Of a DNA stretch of 32,714 nucleotides, positions 25,555 to 32,504 are shown piece by piece; the first letter of the stretch is position 1, and each line of letters starts with the position of its first letter. Below the pieces are notes generated by a model. That model worked only from the letters and a program-made list of their open reading frames with translations. It did not search any database and had not been told where the DNA came from. The stretch spans positions 1-32,714 of the forward strand of contig VGXI01000014.1 of NCBI GenBank assembly GCA_016873475.1, given 5' to 3'. The stretch comes from a bacterium. GTDB taxonomy: Bacteria > Krumholzibacteriota > Krumholzibacteriia > JACNKJ01. The translations under genes and the position numbers were made by a program.

Positions 25555-26614
25555 AGACCGCGTCCACCGCGAAGTGCTCGCCGCGCGTGCCCGGCAGCTG
25601 CAGCCAGCGCAGGAAGCTGCCCTTGCGCAGGTCGATGAGCGCGAGCCGGCACTCCTCGAAATCGGGCACGGCGAAGAGCCGTCCGTCCGGGCTCATGTCC
25701 CCCGCCAGGGGATTGGCGCCGGCCTCGATCTCGCGCCAGAGCTCGATCCGCGGCCGGCCGTCGCCCCCGGCTGCGACGTCGAAGATGCGCAGGCGGGCGA
25801 GGTCGCTGGGCGCGATGCGCATCTCGCTGACGACGAGGCGCGCGCCGTCCGGCAGCGGCGTCACGCGCGCGGGGTGCTTGCCCGCTGCGAAGCGCGCGAC
25901 GGGCTCCAGGCCGGGCAGCGCAAGCACCTCGACGAAGCCGGGCGCGCGACCGCTCGCCAGCGGCGCGCCCAGGCAGGCGACGTAGAGCCAGCGCCCCAGG
26001 GGATCGACCGCCATGTGCACCGGCGCCGGCCCAACCGGTCGCGTCTCGAGCGTCGTCCCGTGTTCGGTGTCCAGCACCGTGAGCGTCGAATCGCCGGTGT
26101 TGCCGACGTAGGCGCGCTTGCCCCCCGGGTCGAAGCAGGCCGTGCGCGGGTTGCTGCCGACGCGGAAGGCGAAGCGCGGCTGGCGGGACCGGGTGTCGAT
26201 CGCCGTGACGACCGAGTCGCTCCTGGCGAGAGCGATCACGGCGCCGTGCGTGACGAGGCAGCGCCGGCTCGTCGGGTCGAAGGCGACACTGCTCGCGGCG
26301 GCCCCGATTTGGATGCGCCCGCGGATCGAATCGCCGGCGGCGCTGAGCACGTGCAGATCGCCCGAGCCTTCGCTGGCGACCCAGATCTCTTCGCCGTCCG
26401 GCGTCACGGCTAGCCGCGCGCTGACCGAGCCCAGGTTCAGTTCGGCGGTCGGCGTGAGCTGCGGGTAGTCGTAGCTCAGAAGGCGCGAGTGGCCGTAGGG
26501 CAGGCGGAACTGGGCGACATGCAGCGACCAGCCGGTCTCCGCCTCGCGGCGGCCGCAGCCGAGCGCGAGGGCGAGTGCCAGGGCGAGGAGCAGGGCGGGT
26601 CGCGCGCGGCGCAT
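25466..26614 (-). CDS. Beta-propeller lipoprotein (YncE/YVTN-like), last gene of the BMC operon
   Basis: A 382-residue protein with a signal ending in LALGC (Cys20), so probably a lipoprotein. The rest is built from repeated blade motifs of the YVTN/YncE beta-propeller type, such as RLAVTPDGEEIWVASEGSG, RTACFDPGGKRAYVGNTGDS, HMAVDPLGRWLYVACLG and AGDMSPDGRLFAVPDFEE. No catalytic site is seen. Its ATG shares one base with the stop of the preceding pentamer gene (TGATG), so it is translated with the microcompartment operon even though it should be outside the cytoplasm. The C-terminal approximately 30 residues are Ala/Pro-rich and antisense to the hydrolase gene. Its function is unknown. Confidence 0.78.
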   Translation of the reverse strand: MRRARPALLLALALALALGCGRREAETGWSLHVAQFRLPYGHSRLLSYDYPQLTPTAELNLGSVSARLAVTPDGEEIWVASEGSGDLHVLSAAGDSIRGRIQIGAAASSVAFDPTSRRCLVTHGAVIALARSDSVVTAIDTRSRQPRFAFRVGSNPRTACFDPGGKRAYVGNTGDSTLTVLDTEHGTTLETRPVGPAPVHMAVDPLGRWLYVACLGAPLASGRAPGFVEVLALPGLEPVARFAAGKHPARVTPLPDGARLVVSEMRIAPSDLARLRIFDVAAGGDGRPRIELWREIEAGANPLAGDMSPDGRLFAVPDFEECRLALIDLRKGSFLRWLQLPGTRGEHFAVDAVFTRTASAAKRPPAAETAPAAPDSRPPAGS

Positions 26615-26874
26615 CAGAGCTCTCCTTCGGGCCAGGCATCGACGATGCCGACGACGATCGCCCGGATCGGGGCCGCCGGGTCGCGCAGCACCTGGCGCGC
26701 GCCGTTGCCCTCGTCGAGGACCAGCACGGTCTCGCCGGCGCCCGCGCCCACGGCGTCCAGCGCGATCAGGTAGCCCGGCCCGTCCAGGCGCTCGACGATG
26801 AGCAGTCGCTGCCCAGCCACGACCCGATGATGGATGGTCGAGGTGCAGCGGCCCGCCACGCGGCCGAGGATCAT
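26614..26874 (-). CDS. BMC-P shell vertex protein (EutN/CcmL family), copy 3
   Basis: An 86-residue pentamer-forming shell protein that would cap microcompartment vertices. The N-terminus MILGRVAGRCTSTIHH matches the EutN/CcmL start. AVGAGAGETVLVLDEGNGAR is the conserved core with GNGAR in place of the usual GSSAR, and IVVGIVDAW is the C-terminal strand. Its ATG overlaps the stop of the preceding BMC-P gene by 4 nt. Three different BMC-P genes in one operon is typical of some sugar-phosphate BMCs. Confidence 0.88.
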   Translation of the reverse strand: MILGRVAGRCTSTIHHRVVAGQRLLIVERLDGPGYLIALDAVGAGAGETVLVLDEGNGARQVLRDPAAPIRAIVVGIVDAWPEGEL

Positions 26875-27254
26875 CGCCGACCGCCGCGGCCGGGCCGGCG
26901 CGGTGCGGGCGTGGTCTCCGACGATACGAGCGGCGCGAGCGGCGCGAGCGGCGCGGGCTCGCCGCGGCCCGGACCTGTCTCGTCGGCGTCGAGGGCGTGC
27001 GTGTCCACGATGCCGACGATCGCATGATCCACGGGCACGAACCAGGGGTCAAGGGCGAGGGCTGCTTCGCGGCTGGCGACGAAGTAGACCAGCTCGCCGG
27101 GGCCGGCCATCCGCGTGCCGTCGGCGCAGACCAGCGGGCGCCCCGCGGGCACGAGGTGCTGATCCAGCGGCTGCACCCAGAGCATGGGCACGCCCGCGAG
27201 CCCGTCGGCGACGCGGCAGGGCACGAGCGTGCCGATCACGCGCGCGAACTGCAC
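26871..27254 (-). CDS. BMC-P shell vertex protein (EutN/CcmL family), copy 2, with C-terminal tail
   Basis: A 127-residue EutN/CcmL-family protein with the fold ending at VPVDHAIVGIVDTH (about residue 86). It is divergent: the usual GSSAR loop is replaced by a YFVASREAAL region. About 40 extra residues follow the fold. These are polar and Pro/Arg-rich, with a short PAPLAPLAPLV repeat and a basic RRPGRGGRR end. The tail could face the lumen or cytosol and bind cargo, but nothing shows this. GTG 27254 overlaps the BMC-T stop by one base (TAGTG) with GAGGAGG upstream. I judge family membership likely from fold-wide motifs and operon position. Confidence 0.78.
   Translation of the reverse strand: MQFARVIGTLVPCRVADGLAGVPMLWVQPLDQHLVPAGRPLVCADGTRMAGPGELVYFVASREAALALDPWFVPVDHAIVGIVDTHALDADETGPGRGEPAPLAPLAPLVSSETTPAPRRPGRGGRR
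26928..26954 (-). repeat. Three tandem 9-bp repeats inside the BMC-P copy 2 tail
   Basis: GAGCGGCGC occurs three times in a row on the plus strand. On the coding (minus) strand it encodes the APL-APL-APL stretch of the tail. It is probably a local slippage expansion. Confidence 0.6.
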
Positions 27255-27922
27255 TAGCGCGCCTCCTCGTCATGGCGATCGCCGTGACCGGCGATCGCTG
27301 CTGCCCCGGCTTCTGTCTCCGCATCCGGCGGCGCGAGCGGGGCGCAGAGGGCGAAGCGGCTGCCCGCGGCGAGCAGCGCGCGCAGCGTGTCGTCCAGGCG
27401 CGGGATCAGGGCCTGTTGCGTGAGGCGCGGGCCGAGGCGCGCGGCGCCGGCGGCGAGGGCGGCCTCCACTTCGTCGAGCGCGCCGTCGAAGATCGAGAAG
27501 GCCTTGCCGCCCAGGCCGTCGGCCAGGCGCAGCTCGCGCAGCGTGACCGCGCAGGCCTTGAGCGCGGCGTCCGTGGCGCCGAGCAGCGCGGCGCTCGAGG
27601 CGGCCTCGAGCAGGCCGAGCGCCTCGGACTCGGCGCCGCTGCGCGCGCCGGCGAGCGCAGGGCCCAGCGCTTCGTGGGCGTCGGCGAGAAGGATCTCGTC
27701 GTGCAGGCCCGCCGCGGCCAGGCCCTCCGCGTGCGCCTCCACCACCGAGGCCGTGCTGCCGCCCAGCAGGACGAGGAAGCGGCCCGGCTGCACGCTGCCC
27801 GCGCGGATCAGCGCCACGGGCGCGCGCTTGAGCATGCGGTCGGCGGCGGCCACGCCCGCCGGCACGCCCGCGTACTCGAGCAGGGCGAGAGCCGGATAGC
27901 GCGTGTCGTTGGTCGTCACCAT
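27254..27922 (-). CDS. BMC-T shell protein (tandem BMC domains), copy 2
   Basis: A 222-residue protein with two BMC (Pfam00936-type) domains in tandem: one at about residues 9-68 (ALALLEYAGVPAGVAAADRM, then VALIRAGSVQPGRFLVLLGG) and one at about 100-165 (ALGLLEAASSAALLGATDAA, then GKAFSIFDGALDEVEAAL). Such proteins assemble as pseudohexameric trimers that tile shell facets and can carry larger pores. Both domains start with the LLE-type strand in the same topology. A charged, low-complexity C-terminus follows. It begins 2 nt after the aldehyde dehydrogenase stop. The subtype (single-disc versus stacked) cannot be decided from sequence alone, although the arrangement looks like the single-disc type. 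Confidence 0.85.
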   Translation of the reverse strand: MVTTNDTRYPALALLEYAGVPAGVAAADRMLKRAPVALIRAGSVQPGRFLVLLGGSTASVVEAHAEGLAAAGLHDEILLADAHEALGPALAGARSGAESEALGLLEAASSAALLGATDAALKACAVTLRELRLADGLGGKAFSIFDGALDEVEAALAAGAARLGPRLTQQALIPRLDDTLRALLAAGSRFALCAPLAPPDAETEAGAAAIAGHGDRHDEEAR

Positions 27923-27924
27923 CG

Positions 27925-29379
27925 CTAGACGATCCGGAAGTGGTCCACCAGCACGCAGCGCCGCTCGCGGCTGAAGCTGTGCGGACCGGTGAGCCCCTCC
28001 CCGGTGGGCGAGGCGATGCTGAAGCTCGCGTAGCCCTCGCCGCCGTGGCCGAGCCCGGCGGCGCAGGGGCCGTTCTTGACGAAGATCGACGTGTTGATTT
28101 CCCGCGCCATGCGGCTCAGGCGATCCAGGCGCCTCGAGTGCATCGCGGCCGAGTGGCCGCAGCCGTGCTCGGCGCGCACGGCGAGATCGATCGCCGTGTC
28201 GGCGTCGGCGACGGCGACCACGGGCAGCACGGGCAGCATCTGCTCCGTCCAGACCAGCGGGTGCTCGGCGGGGACGGGCGCCACGAGCAGGCGCGCCGCC
28301 GGATCGCAGGGCGCGCCGATCGCGGCGAGGATCGCCGGCGCGTCCTGGCCGATCCAGCGCTTGGCGATGACGCCGGGCTTGCCAGCGCCGCGCAGTTCGT
28401 CGAAGAGCAGGGGCGTGAGGCGCGCGATCTCGCCCGCGGTCAGCACGCGCGCGCCGTGCCGCTGCATGGCCGCGAGCAGGCCCGCCGCCGCCTCGGCGAC
28501 GACGAAGACCTCCTTCTCGTCCACGCAGATGATGTTGTTGTCCAGCGATGCCCCGAAGGCGATGTCGCGGCCCGCCGCGTCGAGGTCGGCCGTCTCGTCC
28601 ACCACCACGGGCGGGTTGCCCGGCCCCGCGCAGATCGCGCGCTTGCCGCTCGCCATCGCCTCGCGCACGACGCCCGCGCCGCCGGTCACCACGAGCAGGC
28701 GCACGCCCGGGTGGCGCATCAGCGCCTGGGCGCTGGCGATCGTGGGCTCGGCCACCGCGGTGACGAGGTCGGGCGGGCCGCCCGCGGCCAGCACCGCGCG
28801 GTGGATCAGCCGCACGGTCTCGGCCGAGCAGGCCGCCGCGCCCGGATGCGGGTTGAAGACCACCGCGTTGCCGGCGGCGAGCATGCCGATCGCGTTGCAG
28901 ATCACCGTGCTCGTCGGGTTCGTGATCGGCGCGATCGCCGCGATGACGCCGAAGGGCGCGGGCTCCATCAGCACGAGGCCGCGGTCGCCGCTCGCCGCGC
29001 GGGGCGCGAGGGCTTCGGGGCCGGGCGTCTTGAGGGTGACGAGGCGGTTCTTCAGCTCCTTGTCGGCGGCGCGGCCGAGGCCGGTCTCCGCGCGGGCCAG
29101 TTCGCCCAGGCGCGCGGCCGCGGGCAGCAACGCCGCGCGAATGGCGTCGACGAGACGCGCGCGCAGCGAGGGCTCGGCCGCCGCGAGGGCGCGGAAGGCG
29201 CGGCCCGCCGCGGCGACCGCGCCGTCGACATCGGCGTGGATGCCCTCGCCGAGCGCCGCCCCCGGGGGCGGCGCGGCGGCGGGCGCGGGCGCGGCCGCCG
29301 GGGCGACGCCGGCCAGGCCGAGGCGCAGGGCCAGCTCGCCGGCCAGCGCCTTGATCTGGGCCTCGCTGAGGGCGCTCAT
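27925..29379 (-). CDS. CoA-acylating aldehyde dehydrogenase, BMC-encapsulated (PduP/EutE type)
   Basis: A 484-residue enzyme expected to convert acetaldehyde, NAD+ and CoA to acetyl-CoA and NADH inside the microcompartment. It matches PduP/EutE: PFGVIAAIAPITNPTSTVIC, TGGAGVVREAM, the active-site Cys285 in SLDNNIICVDEKEVFVV, and the C-terminal GHGGEGYASFSIASPTGEG. Residues 1-24 form an amphipathic helix (SEAQIKALAGELALRLG), followed by an Ala/Pro linker, the usual form of an encapsulation peptide. ATG 29379 is chosen over GTG 29388, because the short start gives the helix at the extreme N-terminus; neither has a strong ribosome site. Acetaldehyde would come from the DERA domain encoded upstream. 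Confidence 0.93.
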   Translation of the reverse strand: MSALSEAQIKALAGELALRLGLAGVAPAAAPAPAAAPPPGAALGEGIHADVDGAVAAAGRAFRALAAAEPSLRARLVDAIRAALLPAAARLGELARAETGLGRAADKELKNRLVTLKTPGPEALAPRAASGDRGLVLMEPAPFGVIAAIAPITNPTSTVICNAIGMLAAGNAVVFNPHPGAAACSAETVRLIHRAVLAAGGPPDLVTAVAEPTIASAQALMRHPGVRLLVVTGGAGVVREAMASGKRAICAGPGNPPVVVDETADLDAAGRDIAFGASLDNNIICVDEKEVFVVAEAAAGLLAAMQRHGARVLTAGEIARLTPLLFDELRGAGKPGVIAKRWIGQDAPAILAAIGAPCDPAARLLVAPVPAEHPLVWTEQMLPVLPVVAVADADTAIDLAVRAEHGCGHSAAMHSRRLDRLSRMAREINTSIFVKNGPCAAGLGHGGEGYASFSIASPTGEGLTGPHSFSRERRCVLVDHFRIV

Positions 29380-29400
29380 CGCGCGCACCGGCGCGGGCCG

Positions 29401-29700
29401 CTAGTCATCGCGACCTTTCCGATAGCGCTCCTCGCCGCCGATCTCCCAGCTGTCGACGATCGCCATGATGACGGCGTCGCAGGGCCGGTTCTCGGTGGCT
29501 TTCGTTTGCCGGGCGGAGCTGCCGGTGGCAAAGAGCACCTTCTCGCCGATGCCGGCGCCCACGGCGTCGGCGGCCACCACCGTGCCGCCCGTGGGCGCCC
29601 CGTCGGGTCCGAGCTGTCCGAGCAGGAGGAACTTCAGCCCCTCCAGGCTCGGCTCCTTGCGCGTGGCCACCACCGTGCCCAGCACGACGGCCAGGTTCAT
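29401..29700 (-). CDS. BMC-P shell vertex protein (EutN/CcmL family), copy 1
   Basis: A 99-residue pentameric vertex protein and the most canonical of the three copies. The start [21 protein letters not shown], followed by [29 protein letters not shown] and [12 protein letters not shown], is standard EutN/CcmL, including the GSSAR loop. It sits between BMC-H (7 nt) and the aldehyde dehydrogenase (21 nt). Confidence 0.93.
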   Translation of the reverse strand: MNLAVVLGTVVATRKEPSLEGLKFLLLGQLGPDGAPTGGTVVAADAVGAGIGEKVLFATGSSARQTKATENRPCDAVIMAIVDSWEIGGEERYRKGRDD

Positions 29701-29707
29701 GGCGCGC

Positions 29708-30007
29708 CTACTTCGACTTGGCGGACTCGGCCTGGCGGCCGAGCGGGATCACCATGTCCACGTTGGCGTGCGGGCGCGCGATGATGTGCACGGCGACCAG
29801 CTCGCCCACGCGCGCGGCCGCGGTCTGGCCGGCGTCGCAGGCGGCTTTGACCGCCGCCACGTCGCCGCGGATCACGGCCGTCACGTAGCCGCCGCCGGTC
29901 TTCTCGTAGCTGACCAGCTCGACGCGGGCCGCCTTGACCATGGCGTCGGCCGCTTCCACCATCGCGGGGAAGCAGCGCGTCTCGATCATGCCCAGTGCAT
30001 CTGCCAT
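29708..30007 (-). CDS. BMC-H hexameric shell protein (PduA/EutM type)
   Basis: A 99-residue single-BMC-domain protein forming the hexagonal facet tiles. Canonical features are [20 protein letters not shown], Lys25 at the hexamer edge, the pore loop Lys36-Thr-Gly-Gly-Gly40 (KTGGG where PduA has KIGSG), [18 protein letters not shown], and the conserved HIIARPH. Ala or Gly-rich loops suggest a small polar pore suited to a phosphorylated sugar or similar metabolite, which is inference. The frame is open further upstream, but ATG 30007 is the family start. It is the only BMC-H gene in the operon, so it should be the main facet protein. Confidence 0.95.
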   Translation of the reverse strand: MADALGMIETRCFPAMVEAADAMVKAARVELVSYEKTGGGYVTAVIRGDVAAVKAACDAGQTAAARVGELVAVHIIARPHANVDMVIPLGRQAESAKSK

Positions 30008-30042
30008 TTGCGTCCTTCCTGTGCTCGGGGACCGCGGTCCCC

Positions 30043-30678
30043 CTACCCGTTCTTCTCGTTCGTGCGCCCGCTGAGGGCCTCGATCGCCGCGACGGCGGCC
30101 GGCCAGGCCGCGTCGATGTCCCGCTGCTCGCCGCCGAGATACACGCGCCCGAAGCTGCCGAAGGCGCGCACCTCGAGGATGTTGATCTCGGCCGCCTTCT
30201 CGGCCTCGTTCGCGGCCAGCGCCGCGTAGGCCGCCGGCTCGCACTCGAGGATGTACAGGCTCTCGCCGGCCAGGATCATGTTGCCGTGGCGCATGCGGTT
30301 GATGAGCTGCGTCTGGTAGTCGTCCACGGCGCGGATCACGGTACTCGAGAGCACGCGCGGCTTCAGGCGCTCCTCCTCGCGCACCTGGAGCGCCTCGAGG
30401 ATGGCCCGCCCGGCCTGCCGCACGTCGGCCTGGCTCTTCGAGTGGATCTCGAGCATCCCGTAGAGCCGCTCCACGATCTGCATGCCGGGCGTGACCTGCG
30501 TCGTCTTGAGGGCGATGTCGGTGACGCGGTTGATCTCGATCCCCGGCGAGACCTCGACGAAGAGCGCCGCCTCGTTCGCCGTCGGCAGGAAACCCTGCGC
30601 CACGGTGGCGAGGAAGCTCGCGAACTGCGGCTGCAGCCGATCGAGGAACACATAGGCGCGCAGGTCGACCAAGCCCAT
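30043..30678 (-). CDS. BMC-T shell protein (double BMC domain), copy 1
   Basis: A 211-residue shell protein that starts [20 protein letters not shown] and contains [58 protein letters not shown] and, in the second half, [27 protein letters not shown]. This is the pattern of a double-BMC protein related to those found in planctomycete and Haliangium-type BMCs, with domains of unequal sequence. It differs strongly from the other BMC-T in this operon. ATG 30678 is preferred over 30705 because a GGGGGGACAGG element precedes it and the extra residues are basic and unalignable. The stop of the RpiB-DeoC gene is 10 nt upstream. Confidence 0.85.
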   Translation of the reverse strand: MGLVDLRAYVFLDRLQPQFASFLATVAQGFLPTANEAALFVEVSPGIEINRVTDIALKTTQVTPGMQIVERLYGMLEIHSKSQADVRQAGRAILEALQVREEERLKPRVLSSTVIRAVDDYQTQLINRMRHGNMILAGESLYILECEPAAYAALAANEAEKAAEINILEVRAFGSFGRVYLGGEQRDIDAAWPAAVAAIEALSGRTNEKNG

Positions 30679-30688
30679 CCTGTCCCCC

Positions 30689-32041
30689 CTAGGCCGGCGC
30701 GCCACTCGCGCGCAGGGCCTGTTTCGCTTCCTCGACGATGGCGACGCTCGCGCTCGCGCCCAGGCGCGTGGCGCCGGCCGCGAGCAGGCGCTGCGCGGCC
30801 GCGAAGTCGCGGATGCCGCCCGAGGCCTTGACCCCGAGTCCCGCCGCGCGCACTTCCGCCGCCATCAGCGCGACGTCGGCCACCGTGGCCCCGCCGCCGC
30901 CGAAGCCCGTCGAGGTCTTGACGAAGTGCGCTCGCGCCTGCACGGCGAGGCGGCAGGCGGCGCGCTTCTCACTATCAGTGAGCAGGCAGGTCTCGAGGAT
31001 CACCTTGCAGAGCGCGCCGCCGTCGCGGCAGGCCTCGACGACGGCGCGGATGTCGGCGAGCACGGCCTCGGCCTCGCCGCCCTTGAGCGCGCCGACATTG
31101 AGCACCATGTCGATCTCGCGGGCGCCCTCGCGAATCGCCCGCCGCGCCGCGAAGGCCTTGGTCTCCGGCTGGTCGGCGCCGAGGGGAAAGCCCACCACCG
31201 CGCAGGTGGCGACGCCGCTCCCCGCCAGCTCGGCGGCGACCAGGGGCGCCCAGACCGCGTTCACGCAGGCTGCGGCTGCGCCCAGCGCACGCGCCTCGAC
31301 GGCGAGGCGGCGGACCTGCTCGCGCGTGGCGTCGGGGCGCAGCAGCGTGTGGTCGATCGCGCGCGCGAGGGCGGCCACGCTGAGCCCCGCGGCCGGCGCC
31401 GCGGCAGCGAGCGCCGCCGCCGGTCTCGCGCCCGCCGGCCCCGACCCGCCCCCGGGGGCGACCAGGGGCGCCAGCTCCGCGAGCAGGCGCTCGAGATCGG
31501 CGCTCGAGAGCGGCAGGCCCGCCCCCGCGCCTGAAGAAGGCGCCGGCTCCGCCGGAGTTGTCGCTCCCCCGGCAGAACCGGCAGGGATGGCCGCACGGCC
31601 TCCCGAAATCGTGTCGCCCTCGATCATCGCCACGCGGCGCTGGTGGCGGGCCTCGGTGCAGTCGGTCGCGAGCCAGAGGGCGACGATCTGCCAGGCTAGC
31701 TCGGGGCCAATCAGGCCGGCGCCGAGGGTGAGGACGTTGGCGTCGTTGTGCTCGCGGCTGTTGCGGGCGCTGGAAAGGTCGTAGGCGAGGGCCGCGCGCA
31801 CGCCGGGCACCTTGTTGGCCACCATCGAGGAGCCGATGCCCGCCCCGTCGACCATGATGCCCCGCTCCGCGCGCCCCGCGGCCACGGCCTCGGCGACCTG
31901 GCGCGCGAAGACCGGGTAGTCCACGGCTTCATTCGATGAAGTGCCGAGGTCGAGCACCTGGTGGCTCGCCGCGCGCAGCTTCAGGGAGAGCTGCTCCTTG
32001 AGGGCATAGCCGCCGTGGTCCGCACCGAGGGCAATCCTCAT
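30689..32041 (-). CDS. RpiB-like sugar-phosphate isomerase fused to deoxyribose-phosphate aldolase (DERA)
   Basis: A 450-residue bifunctional protein. Residues 1-147 are RpiB-like (ADHGGYALKEQL; GIMVDGAGIGSSMVANK; SREHNDANVLTLGAG with His98; RHQRRV with Arg132). Asp65 and Ala67 replace the Cys66 and Thr68 of E. coli RpiB. Residues 148-219 are a Gly/Ala/Pro linker holding an amphipathic helix, LSSADLERLLAELAPLV (178-194). Residues 220-450 are DeoC/DERA: AIDHTLL, REIDMVLNVGALK (Asp311), Schiff-base Lys375 in FVKTSTGF, and Lys405 in GVKASGGIR. DERA splits 2-deoxyribose-5-phosphate into acetaldehyde and glyceraldehyde-3-phosphate. It starts the BMC gene block; GAAGG is the ribosome site before ATG 32041. 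Confidence 0.93.
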   Translation of the reverse strand: MRIALGADHGGYALKEQLSLKLRAASHQVLDLGTSSNEAVDYPVFARQVAEAVAAGRAERGIMVDGAGIGSSMVANKVPGVRAALAYDLSSARNSREHNDANVLTLGAGLIGPELAWQIVALWLATDCTEARHQRRVAMIEGDTISGGRAAIPAGSAGGATTPAEPAPSSGAGAGLPLSSADLERLLAELAPLVAPGGGSGPAGARPAAALAAAAPAAGLSVAALARAIDHTLLRPDATREQVRRLAVEARALGAAAACVNAVWAPLVAAELAGSGVATCAVVGFPLGADQPETKAFAARRAIREGAREIDMVLNVGALKGGEAEAVLADIRAVVEACRDGGALCKVILETCLLTDSEKRAACRLAVQARAHFVKTSTGFGGGGATVADVALMAAEVRAAGLGVKASGGIRDFAAAQRLLAAGATRLGASASVAIVEEAKQALRASGAPA

Positions 32042-32060
32042 GCTGCGCCTTCATCGGTCG

Positions 32061-32074
32061 GGGCCCGCGGGCCC
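32061..32074. repeat. 14-bp GC palindrome between the regulator and the RpiB-DeoC gene
   Basis: GGGCCCGCGGGCCC is a perfect palindrome within the 56-nt gap between the regulator stop and ATG 32041. It could be a weak hairpin that lowers read-through from the regulator into the BMC genes. No T-run follows. Confidence 0.3.
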
Positions 32075-32097
32075 GTTCGCGCGCCGGCCGGGCGGCG

Positions 32098-32442
32098 CTA
32101 GGACCAGACCTGGGAGTCGTCGCTGGGGCGCCGGCCCGTGATCGGCCGGATGCCCCCCGCCTCCAGTTCCACGATGGCCTGCAACTTCCGAACGTGAAGC
32201 TTGAGGGCGCTCACTCCCTGCTCCGTGAGCTGGAAGCGGGTCCAGGAACGCCCGCCCCGGCTGCCCTTGAGGATCTCCAGGTAGCCGGCGCCGGCGAGCT
32301 TGCGGGTCTGCACATGCAAGTTGCCGTCTGCCAGGCCGGTGCGCTGCTTGAGATCCGTGAAGGCCACCGGCTCGCCGGTGATGAGCGCGGCGACGATGCC
32401 CATCCGGGCAGCCGAGCTGAGCGTTTCGTCGAAGTCGGGCAA
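32098..32442 (-). CDS. Winged-helix transcriptional regulator (HTH_34/HTH_27-like, ArsR/MarR-related)
   Basis: A 114-residue DNA-binding protein with a single winged-helix domain and no visible ligand domain. The order is RMGIVAALITGEPVAFTDLK (helices 1-2), RTGLADGNLHVQTRKLAGAG (helix 2-3, recognition), LEILKG-RGGRSWTRFQLT (wing) and GVSALKLHVRKLQAIVE (C-terminal helix). These small regulators often sit beside membrane-protein genes. TTG 32442 is the only usable start: an in-frame TGA lies about 48 nt upstream with no ATG or GTG between, and GGGGAG precedes it. It lies 56 nt upstream of the BMC operon on the same strand and divergent from the gene at 32646. Confidence 0.82.
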   Translation of the reverse strand: MPDFDETLSSAARMGIVAALITGEPVAFTDLKQRTGLADGNLHVQTRKLAGAGYLEILKGSRGGRSWTRFQLTEQGVSALKLHVRKLQAIVELEAGGIRPITGRRPSDDSQVWS

Positions 32443-32475
32443 GGGCGCTGCTCCCCTCTCAGCTTCACGATCGAA

Positions 32476-32504
32476 AGTCTGCTCCGATCATCGACAGCCG
32501 TCAA
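32476..32504 (-). promoter_or_regulatory. Candidate promoter for the regulator (minus strand)
   Basis: On the minus strand, TTGACG (complement of 32499-32504) is followed after 17 nt by CAGACT (complement of 32476-32481; 3 of 6). The -35 lies within the left arm of the palindrome at 32496-32520, so the regulator could repress itself. Confidence 0.35.

Noticed and set aside
26928-26954. A CRISPR-like or regulatory repeat array
   Set aside because: Only three 9-bp units without spacers, inside a coding region and encoding an APL repeat.
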